Positions 27,902 to 39,412 of a DNA stretch of 64,000 nt are shown in pieces. The DNA is from Isoetes taiwanensis (Eukaryota; Streptophyta; Lycopodiopsida; Isoetales; Isoetaceae), in contig JAJEKV010000340.1 of the NCBI GenBank assembly GCA_021234155.1, forward strand, positions 188,001-252,000. The letters run 5' to 3'. Positions within the stretch are counted from its first letter, which is position 1. Every line of letters starts with the position of its first letter. Made by a program: the position numbers and the translations under genes. The notes beneath the pieces were generated by a model. The model was not told where the DNA came from and ran no database searches. It saw only the letters and a program-made list of their open reading frames with translations.

Positions 27902-27984
27902 CCAATGAAGTATGTAATGTATATATCTCAAGTGAGGTAGAAAATGAGAGACATTTTATTAGCTATTGCCCGGGATACCAGAAC
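27901..27984 (+). pseudogene. LINE zf-RVT remnant
   Basis: Translation immediately after the poly(A) gives EVCNVYISSEVENERHFISY then CPGYQN. This matches the C-terminal zinc-ribbon-like end of LINE ORF2 proteins (C..C....VE.E.HF...CP.Y). The same pattern is clearer at 29934-30000 and 40162-40240. Only about 28 codons remain before a stop. Confidence 0.5.
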
Positions 27985-29480
27985 TAAGAAATAGAATGAA
28001 CTTGCAAATCTGTCTAGGCATCCAATTGTGTACACCGAGCATATCTATGGTTCAATGTATGTGACATCCCTATCTTCCTTTCCTTGCAGATCTCAGTTCA
28101 ATCAGTTCAATTTGAAGTTTAAAGGCTGCGTATGTAACAAAATCAATAAAGAGGAAGGTAAATGATGCATTTAATTAGATGGTGCGTCAAGTTTTTAGTT
28201 TGAATCAAAACTTGCCAAAGATTGCTTTAAGATGACAAGTAATGGGAAGCCAGTAGAGGCTACTGTGAAGCGAAAGTTGATTTCAAAATCTTATGGATGG
28301 CCTCCAAGAGGTGAAGTCTGCAAACAACATGATAAACTTACGGCTAAGCACTCTGCTCTTACTACGATAGTTGGAAAGGAAAGAGATTTGAAGACTTCGT
28401 TGGCAGCCAAATTGTTGAAGGTAACCCCTAAAAATATGAACTAGCAGCAAAGAGGGAAACACATGTCATTGGAGCAAATTTATGGGCATTGGTTGGCCGC
28501 TCATTTTTGGTTAAAGAATACGAACGTCTCACCAAGAGTCAAGTCATAAAGAAGTGAATACAACTACTCCAATGCATTAATATTACTCAGATATGAATTG
28601 CCTTGAATTGCTATGATGTATTTTCAAGGCATTGAAGTATTTTGACAATAATGTTTTTACCGAGGTAACGTTGATGTAATAAGAAATGTCAATTTAGTCA
28701 CTGATACATAAATTGAGGTAAATATGTCAATTCAAAGAAGATGTGAAAGAAAATATGTAAATGCATGAAGGGAAGTATGAATATAAGTATGTGGTAGATG
28801 TGATCAGTGTCATATAGGTGCATAGGATCTAGAAGATGTGAGAAGAAATTTCAGAATATATAAATGTGGAAGATGTTTAATGTTTAGATGTGGAAGATGT
28901 TAAGCATGTACATTGTTTTTGTAGATTTGCAGGCTAAATTATACCAAAACTTTGATGAGCAACTTCCAGGAGTCCATATTGAATTAGGTAGTTTGAATAC
29001 TTGAACCCCATTTATATACGAAAGTTCAAGGAAAAAAATACATAGAATATAGACAAGCAAATTTATACAAGAGAGCATTTGATTTGATGAGGTCGAAGCC
29101 CATGTTAATTGTTCTTACAATTGCACCGTGGTGCACCGTGAATGCTATGGTGGCATTTGTCAAACAAAGAATAAGCAATAGAATGGTATGTGACAAAGGA
29201 GAACGTGACGAGTGGCGCAAGCTCAAATGTGCAAATTTCTTATAGGAAACAATTATTTGACTTGTGTCCAAAAGAAAAGATTGTAGGCATTGAAGACAAG
29301 TGTGAATCTATTGATTGGCAAGTGTATAGCTACGTTAATGAACCATCAAAGAGAAGAACTTACAAGTTGAAGCTAGTTGACAAGAATAGCAATGTAAGAA
29401 ATGTGTCAACCAATTCAAGACATCCATACGGGCGCGGTGATACTGCGTTACTAGTTGTTGATTTTTGAAAAAATTATACT
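27985..29480. other. Unassigned sequence with two small frames
   Basis: Frames at 28232-28444 (70 codons, Lys-rich, plus) and 29190-29468 (92 codons, plus) are open but match no family I know. Between them the DNA is AT-rich with GATGTG/GAAGATGT words repeated (28735-28905, several AGATGTG copies). No evidence of splicing or expression signals. Confidence 0.35.
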
Positions 29481-29483
29481 TTG

Positions 29484-29640
29484 AAGCCATTGAACGAGAT
29501 TCACAACAACACTGGTACAATGAACAAATTAGAATCTTGGTTCATATAGGGGGTACAATGAACAAATTAGAATCTTGGTTCATATCCCTATATGACAAGA
29601 TGAGGAAGTGCATGTCCTCTTTTATTTCGGATGACAAGAA
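29484..29640 (+). repeat. Left member of a duplicated segment, with internal 41-bp tandem copy
   Basis: AATGAACAAATTAGAATCTTGGTTCATAT occurs twice in tandem (29520 and 29558). The surrounding GAACGAGATTCA...ACACTGG.ACAATGAACAA...GATGAGGAAGTGCAT...GACAAGAAGC recurs, diverged, at 30509-30620. A LINE 3' end (29730-30302) lies between the two members, so the locus may have been duplicated around an insertion. Confidence 0.65.
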
Positions 29641-29729
29641 GCGCAACCCACTTTGTGCATGCACTTTGAGCTTTTGCAACAATATCTCAATAGTCGTTTT
29701 TCTCAAAAGATATGGGACGCAGTTACTTT

Positions 29730-30302
29730 GGCCCAAGTGAAAACTGGTCATTATCATGCACACATAAATCCCACCTTGGCACCAGGGCCCCAAGCTTATT
29801 TGCTTGCTTCATTGTCCAGGAACAAGCTTGTAGCTATTGCATCAATTCGCACGGGGTCCCACAGGCTACGGATTGAGACAGGTAGATGGGAGCGGCCGCA
29901 ATTGCCGCGAGAAGCGAGACTATGTGCATGTTGCCAGTTATAGGTTATTGAAGATGAAAGCCATACTCTTCTGAGTTGCCCTGCTTTTGAGATAGTCCGG
30001 AATCATTTTTTGACCTTAGCATTCCATTCCACGCTTCCACAACTTCTCAGAGCACCATCTGTGCATGACTTGGCATTATACATACTTGAGGTTCTAGATA
30101 AACGTCTGCAATTACTGAGCCCTCAGTAGTCATTATCTCTGTTTGTCTAGTATCATCATTACTGCAAAGGTTTTTCCCTTGAAAACCTTTCGAGGCAGGG
30201 GTTTTTTAATCCTAGTAGTAATGATTGTACTAGCCCATTGTATGGGTCCCATGACCTATTGGTCTCTGTGGACGTTAAAAAAAACTATTCTATTCTATTC
30301 AA
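29730..30302 (+). mobile_element. 3'-terminal LINE fragment with (TTCTA)n tail
   Basis: The frame 29740-29943 and its continuation encode RTGSHRLRIETGRW, LPREARLCACCQ, an in-frame stop, then VIEDESHTLLSCPAFEIVR. This is a zf-RVT-type C-terminal end like the one at 39424-40362. It is followed by a 3' UTR with a small hairpin (AAAACC at 30182 with GGTTTT at 30200), the GGGTCCCATGACCTATTGGT terminus and CTATTCTATTCTATTC. The element is 5'-truncated and lacks the RT core. Confidence 0.75.
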
Positions 30303-30690
30303 GGTGCACCTCGAATGGTTGCAACAAAGTGCACCTGACAGGGGTTGCGTAGCATGCATTCAAGATGCACCTCGAATGATTGCAATGAAATGCACCTGGC
30401 ACCTTCAAGTTTCAGCTAGTTTGGCCATAAGATATGCGGCCCAATTCAAATCCTTTCAAATCACTAGACTCGGGAGCAACAAAAGAGATGTTGCAACAAT
30501 AGAGAGCCAATGAACGAGATTCAAGCAAACACTGGCACAATGAACAATTCAGTATCTTAGTTCATATACCCATATAATAGATGAGGAAGTGCATATTTTT
30601 GACGACAAGAAGCATAATCTACTTTGTGAAACATGCATTTAAGATGCACCTCGAATGGTTGCAACAGCCCGTGGCAAGTTTCACTGGTAA
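30300..30690. repeat. Three copies of a GGTGCACCTCGAATG repeat
   Basis: A[G]GTGCACCTCGAATGGTTGCAACA occurs near 30300, with variants near 30365 and 30647; the associated AGCATGCATTCAAGATG / AACATGCATTTAAGATG leaders are also repeated. Between copies 2 and 3 lies the second member of the duplicated segment described at 29484. The order suggests local rearrangement after LINE insertion. Confidence 0.6.
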
Positions 30691-31061
30691 AAGGGTTGCA
30701 ACAAATGCCCCTAGCACTAGATTCGGGAGCAAGAATGCAACAATGTAAAAGTAGCTACAACCGAATTGAAGCAGGTCAAGGTAGAATGCATAATGAGTTT
30801 CTATTCTCGAGAAGAATATGCCGCACTTACGACTAGTATTGGATCACACGCAAGAAGGCACACCCACTTGCTTGATATAAAACAAAAAAACAGAACATAA
30901 TCCTTTCTGCAACCAAGCATTATCTTCAATCAACGGAGCTTAGGGTAACCTCAACGTGTAGACGGCTTTTGAAACATTTTATTTCTCAATTCTGATTGCT
31001 AATGGAAATGGATTCCTGGTTGATCGGCCAGAAAACAGCCCATCAGGCCTTTGGCATAACA

Positions 31062-31297
31062 TAAAGGACGGTTGGGCCCAATCCAGCCTTTTCGTCTAAT
31101 CAAATCATGACACGTGTACCACTTTCAAACCCCGAAAATGAGGTAGCACGTCTCCTTTAATTTTACTGAACATTCCGTCTTTTTTACGCTCTTTCTGTCC
31201 TTTTTACTCGCTGTTTTGTTTTTCTTACTTGCTTTTATTAAGGCTGACCACTACTTGCTTGACACGTGGCAATTGGATTGGGCCCAGCCATCCTTTA
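31062..31297. mobile_element. Small inverted-repeat element (MITE-like), 236 bp
   Basis: Terminal inverted repeats of 24 bp: TAAAGGACGGTTGGGCCCAA at 31062 against the complement ending at 31297, which reads TAAAGGATGGCTGGGCCCAA; both continue TCCA. That is two mismatches in 24. The interior has no coding capacity but contains two CACGTG boxes (31111 and 31263). Flanking bases show no clear target-site duplication. Confidence 0.7.
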
Positions 31298-31330
31298 CGT
31301 ACTAGGTACGTAATTTGCGGCGGCGGCGCC

Positions 31331-31505
31331 AACCTCGGTAGCGACTCGCGGCTCCGCCGCTCGTCGGCTGCCTCTGCTATCCGCGCCGCCTCAAAAAATT
31401 ATAGGTCGGGATCTGCCAGCCTCGGCAGCGACTTGCGGCTCCGCCGCTCGTCGGCTGCCTCTGCTATCGGCGCCGCCTCAAAAATTTATAGGCTGGGATC
31501 TCTTC
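31331..31505. repeat. GC-rich tandem duplication, 87-bp period
   Basis: Two units share CTCGG.AGCGACT.GCGGCTC, CGCCGCTCGTCGGCTGCC and TCTGCTATC.GCGCCGCCTC, then an A-run, ATTATAGG or TTTATAGG, and GGGATCT. The composition (about two-thirds GC) differs sharply from the AT-rich surroundings. Translation gives a Ser/Arg/Ala repeat, but nothing supports a protein. Confidence 0.9.
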
Positions 31506-31524
31506 CGGCCGTGCATTACCTGAC

Positions 31525-32123
31525 GTAAACAACGGTTGCCTCAAATTACTGTTAATTACAGCATATTTTATCCCCCGTAGTGTTTGCTCCACTATTTTAG
31601 GAGCGGCGCTCGCATGCATCCAAGCATCCTCTTCTTCTGCATCCAAGCAATCCCATTACCAAGAAATTTGGCCCCTTCCGACTGTCTTCCCCATATTTTG
31701 CTTCAATTTGCCTAAAAGGGCTTCAGATGCCTAAGGAGGAGGTCTTAAATTACCCAAATGGGATGCCTTTGCCAAATCGGCCCTTGTTTGTTGCGAACAG
31801 AGTATGGAAAGGGCAATAGAAGAAACGGAACAGTCAAGCTTTCTCTGGAAGAAGCACAGTGAAGAAGCAAAGCATTGGATCTGCCCGCAGGGCAAGAACT
31901 GATACAAAACAGGAAGGGAAGGATCGATTTACTTGGTTGATCGGATTTGGAGATCGTTGGGTTGCTGAAATCTGCTTTTCATCACAAGAAGAACTCAGTA
32001 AAACAGAGTTTCCAGCTGGATTGAAAACTTTTGGGCTCATGTGAGCGGCTATGGCTAAGCTCCATTCTCAAGAACAGAGAAGCTCACTTCAGCAGGACGT
32101 AATTTGAGGCAACCGTTGTTTAC
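31525..32123. mobile_element. Inverted-repeat element (MITE-like), 599 bp, perfect 25-bp termini
   Basis: GTAAACAACGGTTGCCTCAA (31525) continues to a 25-bp sequence whose exact reverse complement ends at 32123. The interior has one 61-codon frame on each strand (31859-32044, 31834-32040) but no transposase. Perfect termini suggest recent mobility. The flanks (CTGAC on the left, TTATC on the right) show no obvious duplication. It lies 0.7 kb beyond the 3' end of the LPP gene. Confidence 0.8.
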
Positions 32124-32808
32124 TTATCCAGAAAACACCATTTGGTTTCATTCTGCTGCTGAATGCAAGGTAAGATCGACGGAATGCAGGGTAAAATCCA
32201 TGGAATGCATGAGAAGGTAAAAATCAGCCGCTATTCGTGCTCGACTTTCACAGAAGAAATACTGCCACGTGTCATAACCTGATTGTACAGGAAGGCAGAA
32301 TGAAGCCCAATGGTTTTTTTCGATGAGAGAAGACTTAAAAACAAAGAAACTTATCACGAAACACCAAAAAGCTCCTCCACCTTCGCAAAAGTTCGGGCAG
32401 CTACAGACTAACTAGAAATTGTCAATCCACCGTCTGCAATTTTGCCCTGGACTTGTCAGCAAAAAGTCTGGGCGATTTTAGCTTGATTTTGATGTCCACA
32501 ACGTCTTTAACCTTGACCTATTAGTCCCGTCCAATTGGGTTTAGCAAATCAAAGGCAATCAGCATTTCCCACTGGCATGAGATAAAAGACTATCACCGTC
32601 TTCATGGCTTGAGAAACAAGGGGGCATCCAAGGAAAAAAAAAAAAGAGCAGGATGTGGAGCTCATATCCTATACTGTGGAACGTATTGGCAATTTACTAA
32701 GTTCATAGTGCAGAATATTCAATCAGGTCCATAGAAAACACCTATACAAGTGAAGAAAAGAGCACGAGTTTTACAACAATAAACAGGTAAAGTCAGTGTT
32801 TGGAAAAT
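32124..32808. other. Region beyond the LPP stop codon: 3' UTR and spacer
   Basis: No gene is recognised. The part nearest 32808 should hold the minus-strand LPP 3' UTR. A CACGTGTCA box lies at 32270 and a short GGAATGCA repeat at 32160-32205 (GAATGCAAGGTAAGATCGAC / GAATGCAGGGTAAAATCCAT). Confidence 0.5.
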
Positions 32809-35800
32809 TTAAAATGAAGAGTCTTGCACACTTCGTCCCACCTCCAGATCGCGTGTTGGTGTCCCATTTGCTTCTGGAGGCCAGTCTGCAACCCTCACTG
32901 CAATGCAGGGATATGGTTCCATGCCTACAACACGAAAATTAATATATTTCAGCAAAAGCAGCTCAAACATTTAAAGGGATGAGAGAAATTGGACGCTCAC
33001 ATCGGTCATCATAAAGACTGGGAAAATGCTGTCTGTAGCAAATATACGAGACAATGAGGCCTGCATGGAGAACAAGTAGATTAGCCACAAAATTCAGACA
33101 CGAAGAGCCACATTTACCATGAACTAACCCAAAATTGCACCAGCAAAAACATCTTGCCAGTGATGCCAATAGTCATCAACACGTGAAACACCAACTAGAG
33201 TTGCTAACAGAAGTGGAGTCGTAACAATAATAAGCTTTCCAACTCGACCTCTACGGTCAAAAATTTCAAGCTTCCCTGCAAAGTACATTGACAAATAGCC
33301 CAGTCCTGCAAATGACCCTGACATAAAAATGCTGTTAAAGAATGAAAGCAGTCTACCACTGACCGACATGCACAGTTCTTACTTGTTCTGACAGGATGAG
33401 AAAGCATGTTAAAGTGTCCCCCTTCAAATAATGGGATTCAAAGACTGTTGAAAACATTCAGATCTTGCTTTTCTAAATGTTGTCAAATCTCTTAGGTACA
33501 TAATGATCAAATGTTGGCCATTGTGAAGCTATTTGGCAGGGTTTAGACACATGTCAAATATGCTTAAGGGAAGTAAATTGTATTACTCCGTCTTCTGAAA
33601 CCATCAGGCGGTCTATGAGACAAGAGAAAGAGCTATCCTCAAACGAAAACAGATCGTATAGGGGCTAAAAGTAGTGTATGCATTACAACTATCCTCTCTA
33701 AAAAATACCCGACTGCAACAAGACAATGAGTAGAGGAATGCAAACTACATGATGTATGTCCACTTGGGAAGCTTTTATATCCTTCCTTTATTACTGCTCG
33801 GTCACCATTACATATAGCTGCACGAGTGGTGTTGTCATACACCTGCAAAAAAACTTAAGAAACTTAATCATTGCATTCTCCTATTTGAAATACAAAACAG
33901 TCACAAAAACAGGATAGCAATCAATATCAATCCTCTAGACTTTATCCAAGGTATAATCCTATTCTTACCCCTTTACCATCCGGGAAACAACGCCAAAAGA
34001 AATTTGGCCTTGGACGTCCAACCCCATCTTTGACAGCATCAGTAATAACTGCTGTGATTAGAACAGCATAAAGCAAACCTAAATTCACATCAAAGAGGGT
34101 AACTGGTTGGTACGAAATATTGTGGTTCAAAACTTCACTAAATCATGCAAACAAATTGATATAAAGGCTTTTCTATAGATGGCTGTTCTAAATAACCTTA
34201 AGTTCTAAGTGCATTAGCCCTTTGCTTAATGTTCCCATATGCCACAATTGATATATGAAGCATCCTAGCTTCGGTACTATGATTAAGCTCAACGACCTTC
34301 AATGCAACAAACAAGTTTGTGAGGGGTGGTCAAACTAGAGCTCAGCATGGGCTATAAAGACATGTTAGAACGTAGATCCAAACTGAAAACTTCCTTAACC
34401 GGAACAGCTACATGAATCATAAATCAGTAGTTGCCGAGATAGTAATGCACAACCCAATTTCATAGTAAGGTGCTCCAGGACAGCGGTACGCAGATGACAC
34501 CCTTGTGTTCCTCAAAAATAATGATCACATACATTCTGGTACCTTATAATTTGCTTAGAAGTGGCAAGTAGCATAATTACAAGCACTCACATCCTAAGAA
34601 ACTAATGTGGCCTCTTATCAGGAAACTGAAGCTGCTTTTAGAAAGTTTAACTGGCAAGGAATGCATAGCATAAACCTACCAAGGCTCAAAACAGACACTG
34701 GCAAACAAGGACAGCACCAAATTGATTTGGAGGGTGATTTATGGTGAAAATCCATCATCCTCGCAAAAGCTAATCAAAGAGTGGCTTCAAACCTCCAAAC
34801 CAGTTGGCAGTGATACTATCAAGCATGACCCAGCTTTTTTCATCGTTATGGCTGCCCCTTATACTTCAACTCTCAGAAGAAATTTGTTTAGAATAAGACC
34901 TCCCCCCTGATCCAGACCACCGTTTCTAGAGAATGGCTGCGGCGTGTCCATTTCTTCTGGCACTCGGATCTAATTGACCCTGAGGAAAGTGGTTGTTTGG
35001 CCCTTCCAAATGGACTGCCCAGTGAAAAAGAGAGTTATAAGGTTAACATCATCTATATCTCATTTTTGACACCCTGCATTCTAATATGATGACTCTCAAG
35101 CTGTCAAAATATACCAATATATGAATAACACTTCATCTTCATCTTCCCAGTGTACTATAAAATTAGACCAAGACTCTGTTCTTTTTCCCATGGGCTTCTA
35201 CAGTCAAAGATGCTTGGATTTCTATGTCTACGAACTCCCCAATGCAGGAGCGTTATTAAGCTAAAAGATAGTGACATAGCTAAAGGAAAGGGCTGGGCTA
35301 TATAGACGAAGAAAGAAACAACACAGACGCACAGAGAAAAATCTTCTTCCATAATACAAGACATTCACCGACTGCTGGCTGATTGGGTTTCAAAAAGCAC
35401 CAAGTTATAGTTTACTCCTCATACTGTCTCTACCCAAATTATACTTATTCCTCTCCAAAATTGATGTAAGATAGGCGTATGTCTGTAGTATGTTAATAAA
35501 TCTCCTTAGCGATCCCATTTACATTAGCCTAATTTCATGTCAGCTGCATTATTTAGGCATTGTGGCTAACAGCACCCCACTCAAGACACACCACCCTTTT
35601 GTCTACAGCATCGTTTTGGTATTAATTTCAATATTAATGAGGAGTTGAGTGTAGATTCTCTGCTTTCACATTCCTGAATAAAGCGTTGCAAGTATTTGTG
35701 TTTTATGACTGGAACATGCTGGTTAGTTTTTACACGTAGAGCCAAGACTACAATGGCCAAGAATACAATACTAAACTGGTCCTGACATAGGTGATCAAAA

Positions 35801-36361
35801 TCCTGGATGAATCGTTGTTTTGGTCATATAAAGTACAATTACACTGAGCCATTGATTTATAGATGAAGTAAATATAACCTTCTGAGCAATAACCACAAAA
35901 ATAATAACGCATAAGCATCCCCCTTACCAAGTACAGCCTGATGCAAATCGCGTATATCTCTTTTGTAAATATAGTATGCAATAAAAAATGCAAGCGGTAT
36001 CCCAACGGCAATAACCTGATCAGAAAAAGTGACCATATGATTCAGATTAACTGGAAACAAAATAGCCACTGATTAAAATGCTAATGCTTAAATGCGAGGC
36101 ACAAACAATATAAACTGCAAGATTGCATATAGAAAATACAGGATAACCTACCGGTACAGTAGCTAGTGGTACTGTATTAGACTTGAGGGGGAACCTGACA
36201 TCATCTATAAAAAACTCTCCAACAAACCTCTTGAAAGGATGAATTATGTTCAAGCAAGCATCCAAAATGATAAGAACGAGTAGGCCAATCCAGTCATGTA
36301 AATGGAATGTAAAGTGAGTCCTTAGTGGCCCAGGAGGCCCCAGTTTAACAAATCTTTGCAT
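32809..36361 (-). CDS. LPP: Lipid phosphate phosphatase (PAP2 superfamily), seven coding exons
   Basis: Membrane phosphatase that removes phosphate from phosphatidic acid and related lipids. Coding exons, in transcription order: 36361-36152, 36015-35928, 34078-33969, 33842-33749, 33317-33129, 33060-33001, 32924-32809. All introns are GT-AG and all phases agree, giving 288 residues, within the usual size for plant LPPs. All three PAP2 signature motifs are present: KDGVGRPRP (exon 3), SFPSGHTS (exon 4) and [12 protein letters not shown] (exon 5). Hydrophobic segments such as [19 protein letters not shown] and [15 protein letters not shown] fit six membrane spans. The chosen ATG is the first in frame. 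An upstream exon (donor at 36439) is open in frame but has no ATG, so I treat it as 5' UTR; a longer N terminus is possible. Intron 2 is 1.85 kb and carries LINE debris. Confidence 0.92.
34470..35030 (+). pseudogene. LINE RT remnant inside LPP intron 2, antisense to the gene
   Basis: At 34485-34530 the plus strand encodes [17 protein letters not shown], the RT catalytic YADD motif. Further on, 34722-34910 encodes [20 protein letters not shown], comparable in position and pattern to VWRVLQGDTSPALAFVKHWF of the LINE at 22 kb. The pieces are separated by deletions and stops. It is an old insertion tolerated in the intron, opposite in direction to LPP transcription. Confidence 0.75.
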
Positions 36362-36439
36362 GCTTTTTTCCTGCCAAAATATCACATACACTTCAAACTT
36401 GTATTTCAATGCCATTTTACAAGGTTAAAGGGAAGAACC

Positions 36440-37507
36440 TTCAAAAAACCAAAGCCGCGTCCTTTACTAGATGATGCACCCGAGATAAAAGAAACGAAAT
36501 ATGAGTAATCACGGCAACTAAAATTTCCAGCAAGAATCCTCACAGAAAACGCTTGTAAATTTCTTAGACAGATTCGGTGTTATTTTCACGCCGGCAGCAT
36601 ACAATGCTAGAATAATCACGTTCTTGTAATGTACTTGTAATCTGCTGTCCCGCAGACCGAGACAAAAAATGAGCAGTGCATCTGAAAGAACAACCAAACA
36701 TGTTACCCGCAGGAAATACTAAATCTGCCACAGAAAGAAAAGCATATTCCCGACGGAACTGACCTTTTTTGCTATTGTGGAGTGCAAAATCGTTAAAGCC
36801 CAATTAGCAGCTGCAGCGACAGAAGATGCTCACGACCTCGCGTTTAGATAATTGAAAATTTCTTTCTCCTACCCACGGGCCACGTTGCGTTATTAATTTA
36901 GCCTCTAAAACCTTGTCACCTAGTTATTAATACCTTCAATTACTTTCATACGTATTTTTAATTACACCAGACTGTCATGTATTCGCGTCAAACCATTATT
37001 TTCCATTCCTTATGGCTTTTTTTTGGTAAAGTTGATGTGAGCCGTTGATTCCTGGTATATTCGTGAGATTGTTCCAGATCCATGGATATGAACATTTTGC
37101 CAGAAAAAACGCATGCCAAATCCTATGGTCCAGATAAAAACAACCGTGCCACAACATAAACCAAAGGTATGAGCGGGCTTAGAATATAAACCACAGCTGG
37201 CTTAAACCATAGCTCCTTTGCAACACAACACAACTGACACCGAACACAACTGACACCTCCACACCTCACCAAAACCTTCCCTGCCACTCGGCTGTGCTAC
37301 TCGGCTCAATCACCTGCAATCGGCACACCTGCATTTTGAATCGACCATTGTCCGGAATCCTGCAAATCGAACCATCCTGGGCACACCAGGGCTCATCTTA
37401 AGAACGTGAGCTATGATTCAGAAGCACTATGATTCAGAAGCACTGCTGCCTTCTTATCTAAGACCTCTTGTGCCAATGCCAATGGTAAGCACCGAATTTG
37501 AACCCCC
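36440..37507. promoter_or_regulatory. LPP 5' UTR exon and probable promoter region
   Basis: The LPP transcript must begin upstream (higher coordinate) of its first coding exon. A plausible 5' exon ends at 36439 with donor GTTCTT, a weak match. The minus strand from 36803 to 36564 has an 80-codon frame that could be an upstream ORF or chance. A CCACGTTGCG word lies at 36888. I cannot place a TATA box or transcription start. The stretch 36995-37030 resembles 49730-49800. Confidence 0.35.
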
Positions 37508-38368
37508 GGGTCCTCGCATGATACGCTGTCTCATTTTTAGTGTCCTTTTGTCCACCCAAATTAGCACTATTTTTTAGTATTATGGAAGAGGGAAATTCAA
37601 AATTAACGAGAATATCGGGGGGTGGTTGATTCCCCCTTTCTCGAGGGAGAGAGATCTCGTTTCTTTCATTCCATCCATTTTTGTTCGGGGCTTCTTGTGA
37701 TCCAATGACTAATGACGAAGGCGAGGCCCGGAAATGGCGTTTGCGTATAAGCGGCAAAGAGCAAGCAAGATGAGGCAATAATTGTCAAATGAAAATTTAG
37801 ATTGGAGTATTGAGCACTCAAAAAAGCAATTGCAACATTCAGCCTCCATAATCACAAAAACGTTTTTGGATTTGTGGGTTCGATGTCTCTGAGACGGAAA
37901 AGAAAGAAGTATGGCATCTAGTGGAGAAACGGCAAAGTTATGCGAGGGTTGCGGTGGGCGATAAGGAAAAGATTGTTCACGGTGACATTGTCGGTGAGCA
38001 TCCAAGAAACCATACAAAGATGTGAAAGGAGTGGAGTCCAATGACAAATTAGCGAAAAAGAGCAAAGATTAGTCATGGCACTTGGGAAGGTCGGACATGG
38101 CAAAGAAAAGATTACCGCCAAGGCTTTAGGAATTCATCCAAGGAATTGTTCCAGAGCTAAGAAGCACCGTGTTGCAATTAGTAATAAAAACGCATTGTGG
38201 CCTCTTGGGGGAAGGAAGAAGAGAATGGATTCCCTGAGCCAAGAAGTCATTGAAAAAGTTGTGGGTTATTGGACAAACTACACCAGAGTTTCGCCTAACT
38301 TCAAGGACGTCAGATCTGGTAGAGGAAAACATCCTAAGCATCCAACACATTACCTTGATGTGAGCCAG

Positions 38369-38915
38369 GTATACTATCTGTAGTCTTTTTCACGTTTACT
38401 AATACTAATATTTTTTATAAGTTTTGAAGTATTGATTCTAATATGATCTGCTAATGAAATTAATCTGCACGTTCTTCTCGTGGTAGCAAGTCTTAGTGCT
38501 ATTGATGGTTGATAATGGATCATTTTTTGATATAGTGCTAAGGTTTCTCACCTTTATAATGTTGATGCCACGTTTAGTAATTGTGTTGATGTTAGTGCCA
38601 CTGTTAGTGATTTTGTAAATGACAGTGCTAATATTACTAATTTCGTTAATGTTGTTCCACTGTTAGTAATTTTGTCAATGTTAGCACTAAACTTAATCTG
38701 TAGTTAGTGAAGCACCACCTACCACTACAGATTAGCAATGCTTTCATCTCAATGTCCTAGCACTGGTTAGTGGTTTTGTTTGCTAAGGGTTATGTTGTAA
38801 TGCTAATGGAATCAGTAATTAGTTCTAAGTTGCTATTCATTAGCAGTTGTTTTTTCTAGTGGTATTAGCATTAGCATTAGCATTTACTAAGTAGTTTTCT
38901 ATTCTTATTCTGCAG
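38369..38915 (+). other. Intron 1 of the transposase-like gene
   Basis: Donor CAG|GTATAC and acceptor TTCTGCAG|ACAG join codons in phase 0. The 547-bp intron is full of GTTAGTG/GTTAATG/TTAGCA words at roughly 20-40 bp spacing (38580-38880). It contains TTAGCACTAAACTTAATCT at 38681, which recurs with one mismatch at 48093, outside the RING gene. Confidence 0.75.
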
Positions 38916-39412
38916 ACAGAATTCTTCACTAGTTTCAAGCAAGACAATCCAGATGTTCAAATTAAGCAGAGAGCCTTCGAGAAATTAAAGCCTTACTTTG
39001 TTGTAAAGCTATCGAATTCAAATACCGTTGTTGCGTCTATCATGAGAGGATGTCAATCTTTGAGGGAAGGGGTGAAGAACATGAGGAAAAAGTCCATGGT
39101 CTTGTGGTCGCATTGCACTGTGAGTGCAAGATATGTGACCACACGGCAAGCCAAGTAAGGTGCAATGCAGCAAGACATGTTTGGCAGTCTAACAGTGACA
39201 TGTGGAGAAGCATGGTTTGCCCAAAGCCTGAAGGTGAGGAGTGGCACAATGAAGCATGCTTGTCAGGAACCTACAACAAATGTGGTGTGGACAAAATGGA
39301 AAGGTGTCCAAAAGAAGAAGCAACGGACAGTACCTCTAAAATCACTTGGGAGAACATAGACTACATTGAAATTGGTAAGGATAAAAATGGCAAACCCAAA
39401 AAAAAAGAATTG

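Noticed and set aside
27778-27987. Frame with a poly-Lys run
   Set aside because: The Lys run is the 45-nt poly(A); only the last ~28 codons carry a LINE-like signature and are listed separately.
36047-36415. Start of LPP at the ATG at 36415
   Set aside because: That ATG and the following codons lie in the intron before the acceptor at 36371 (TTTTGGCAG); the exon starts at 36370.
36564-36803. 80-codon minus frame as the N-terminal exon of LPP
   Set aside because: Its sequence does not resemble the LPP N terminus and it ends in a stop before the splice donor at 36439. The first in-frame ATG of the PAP2 frame is at 36361.
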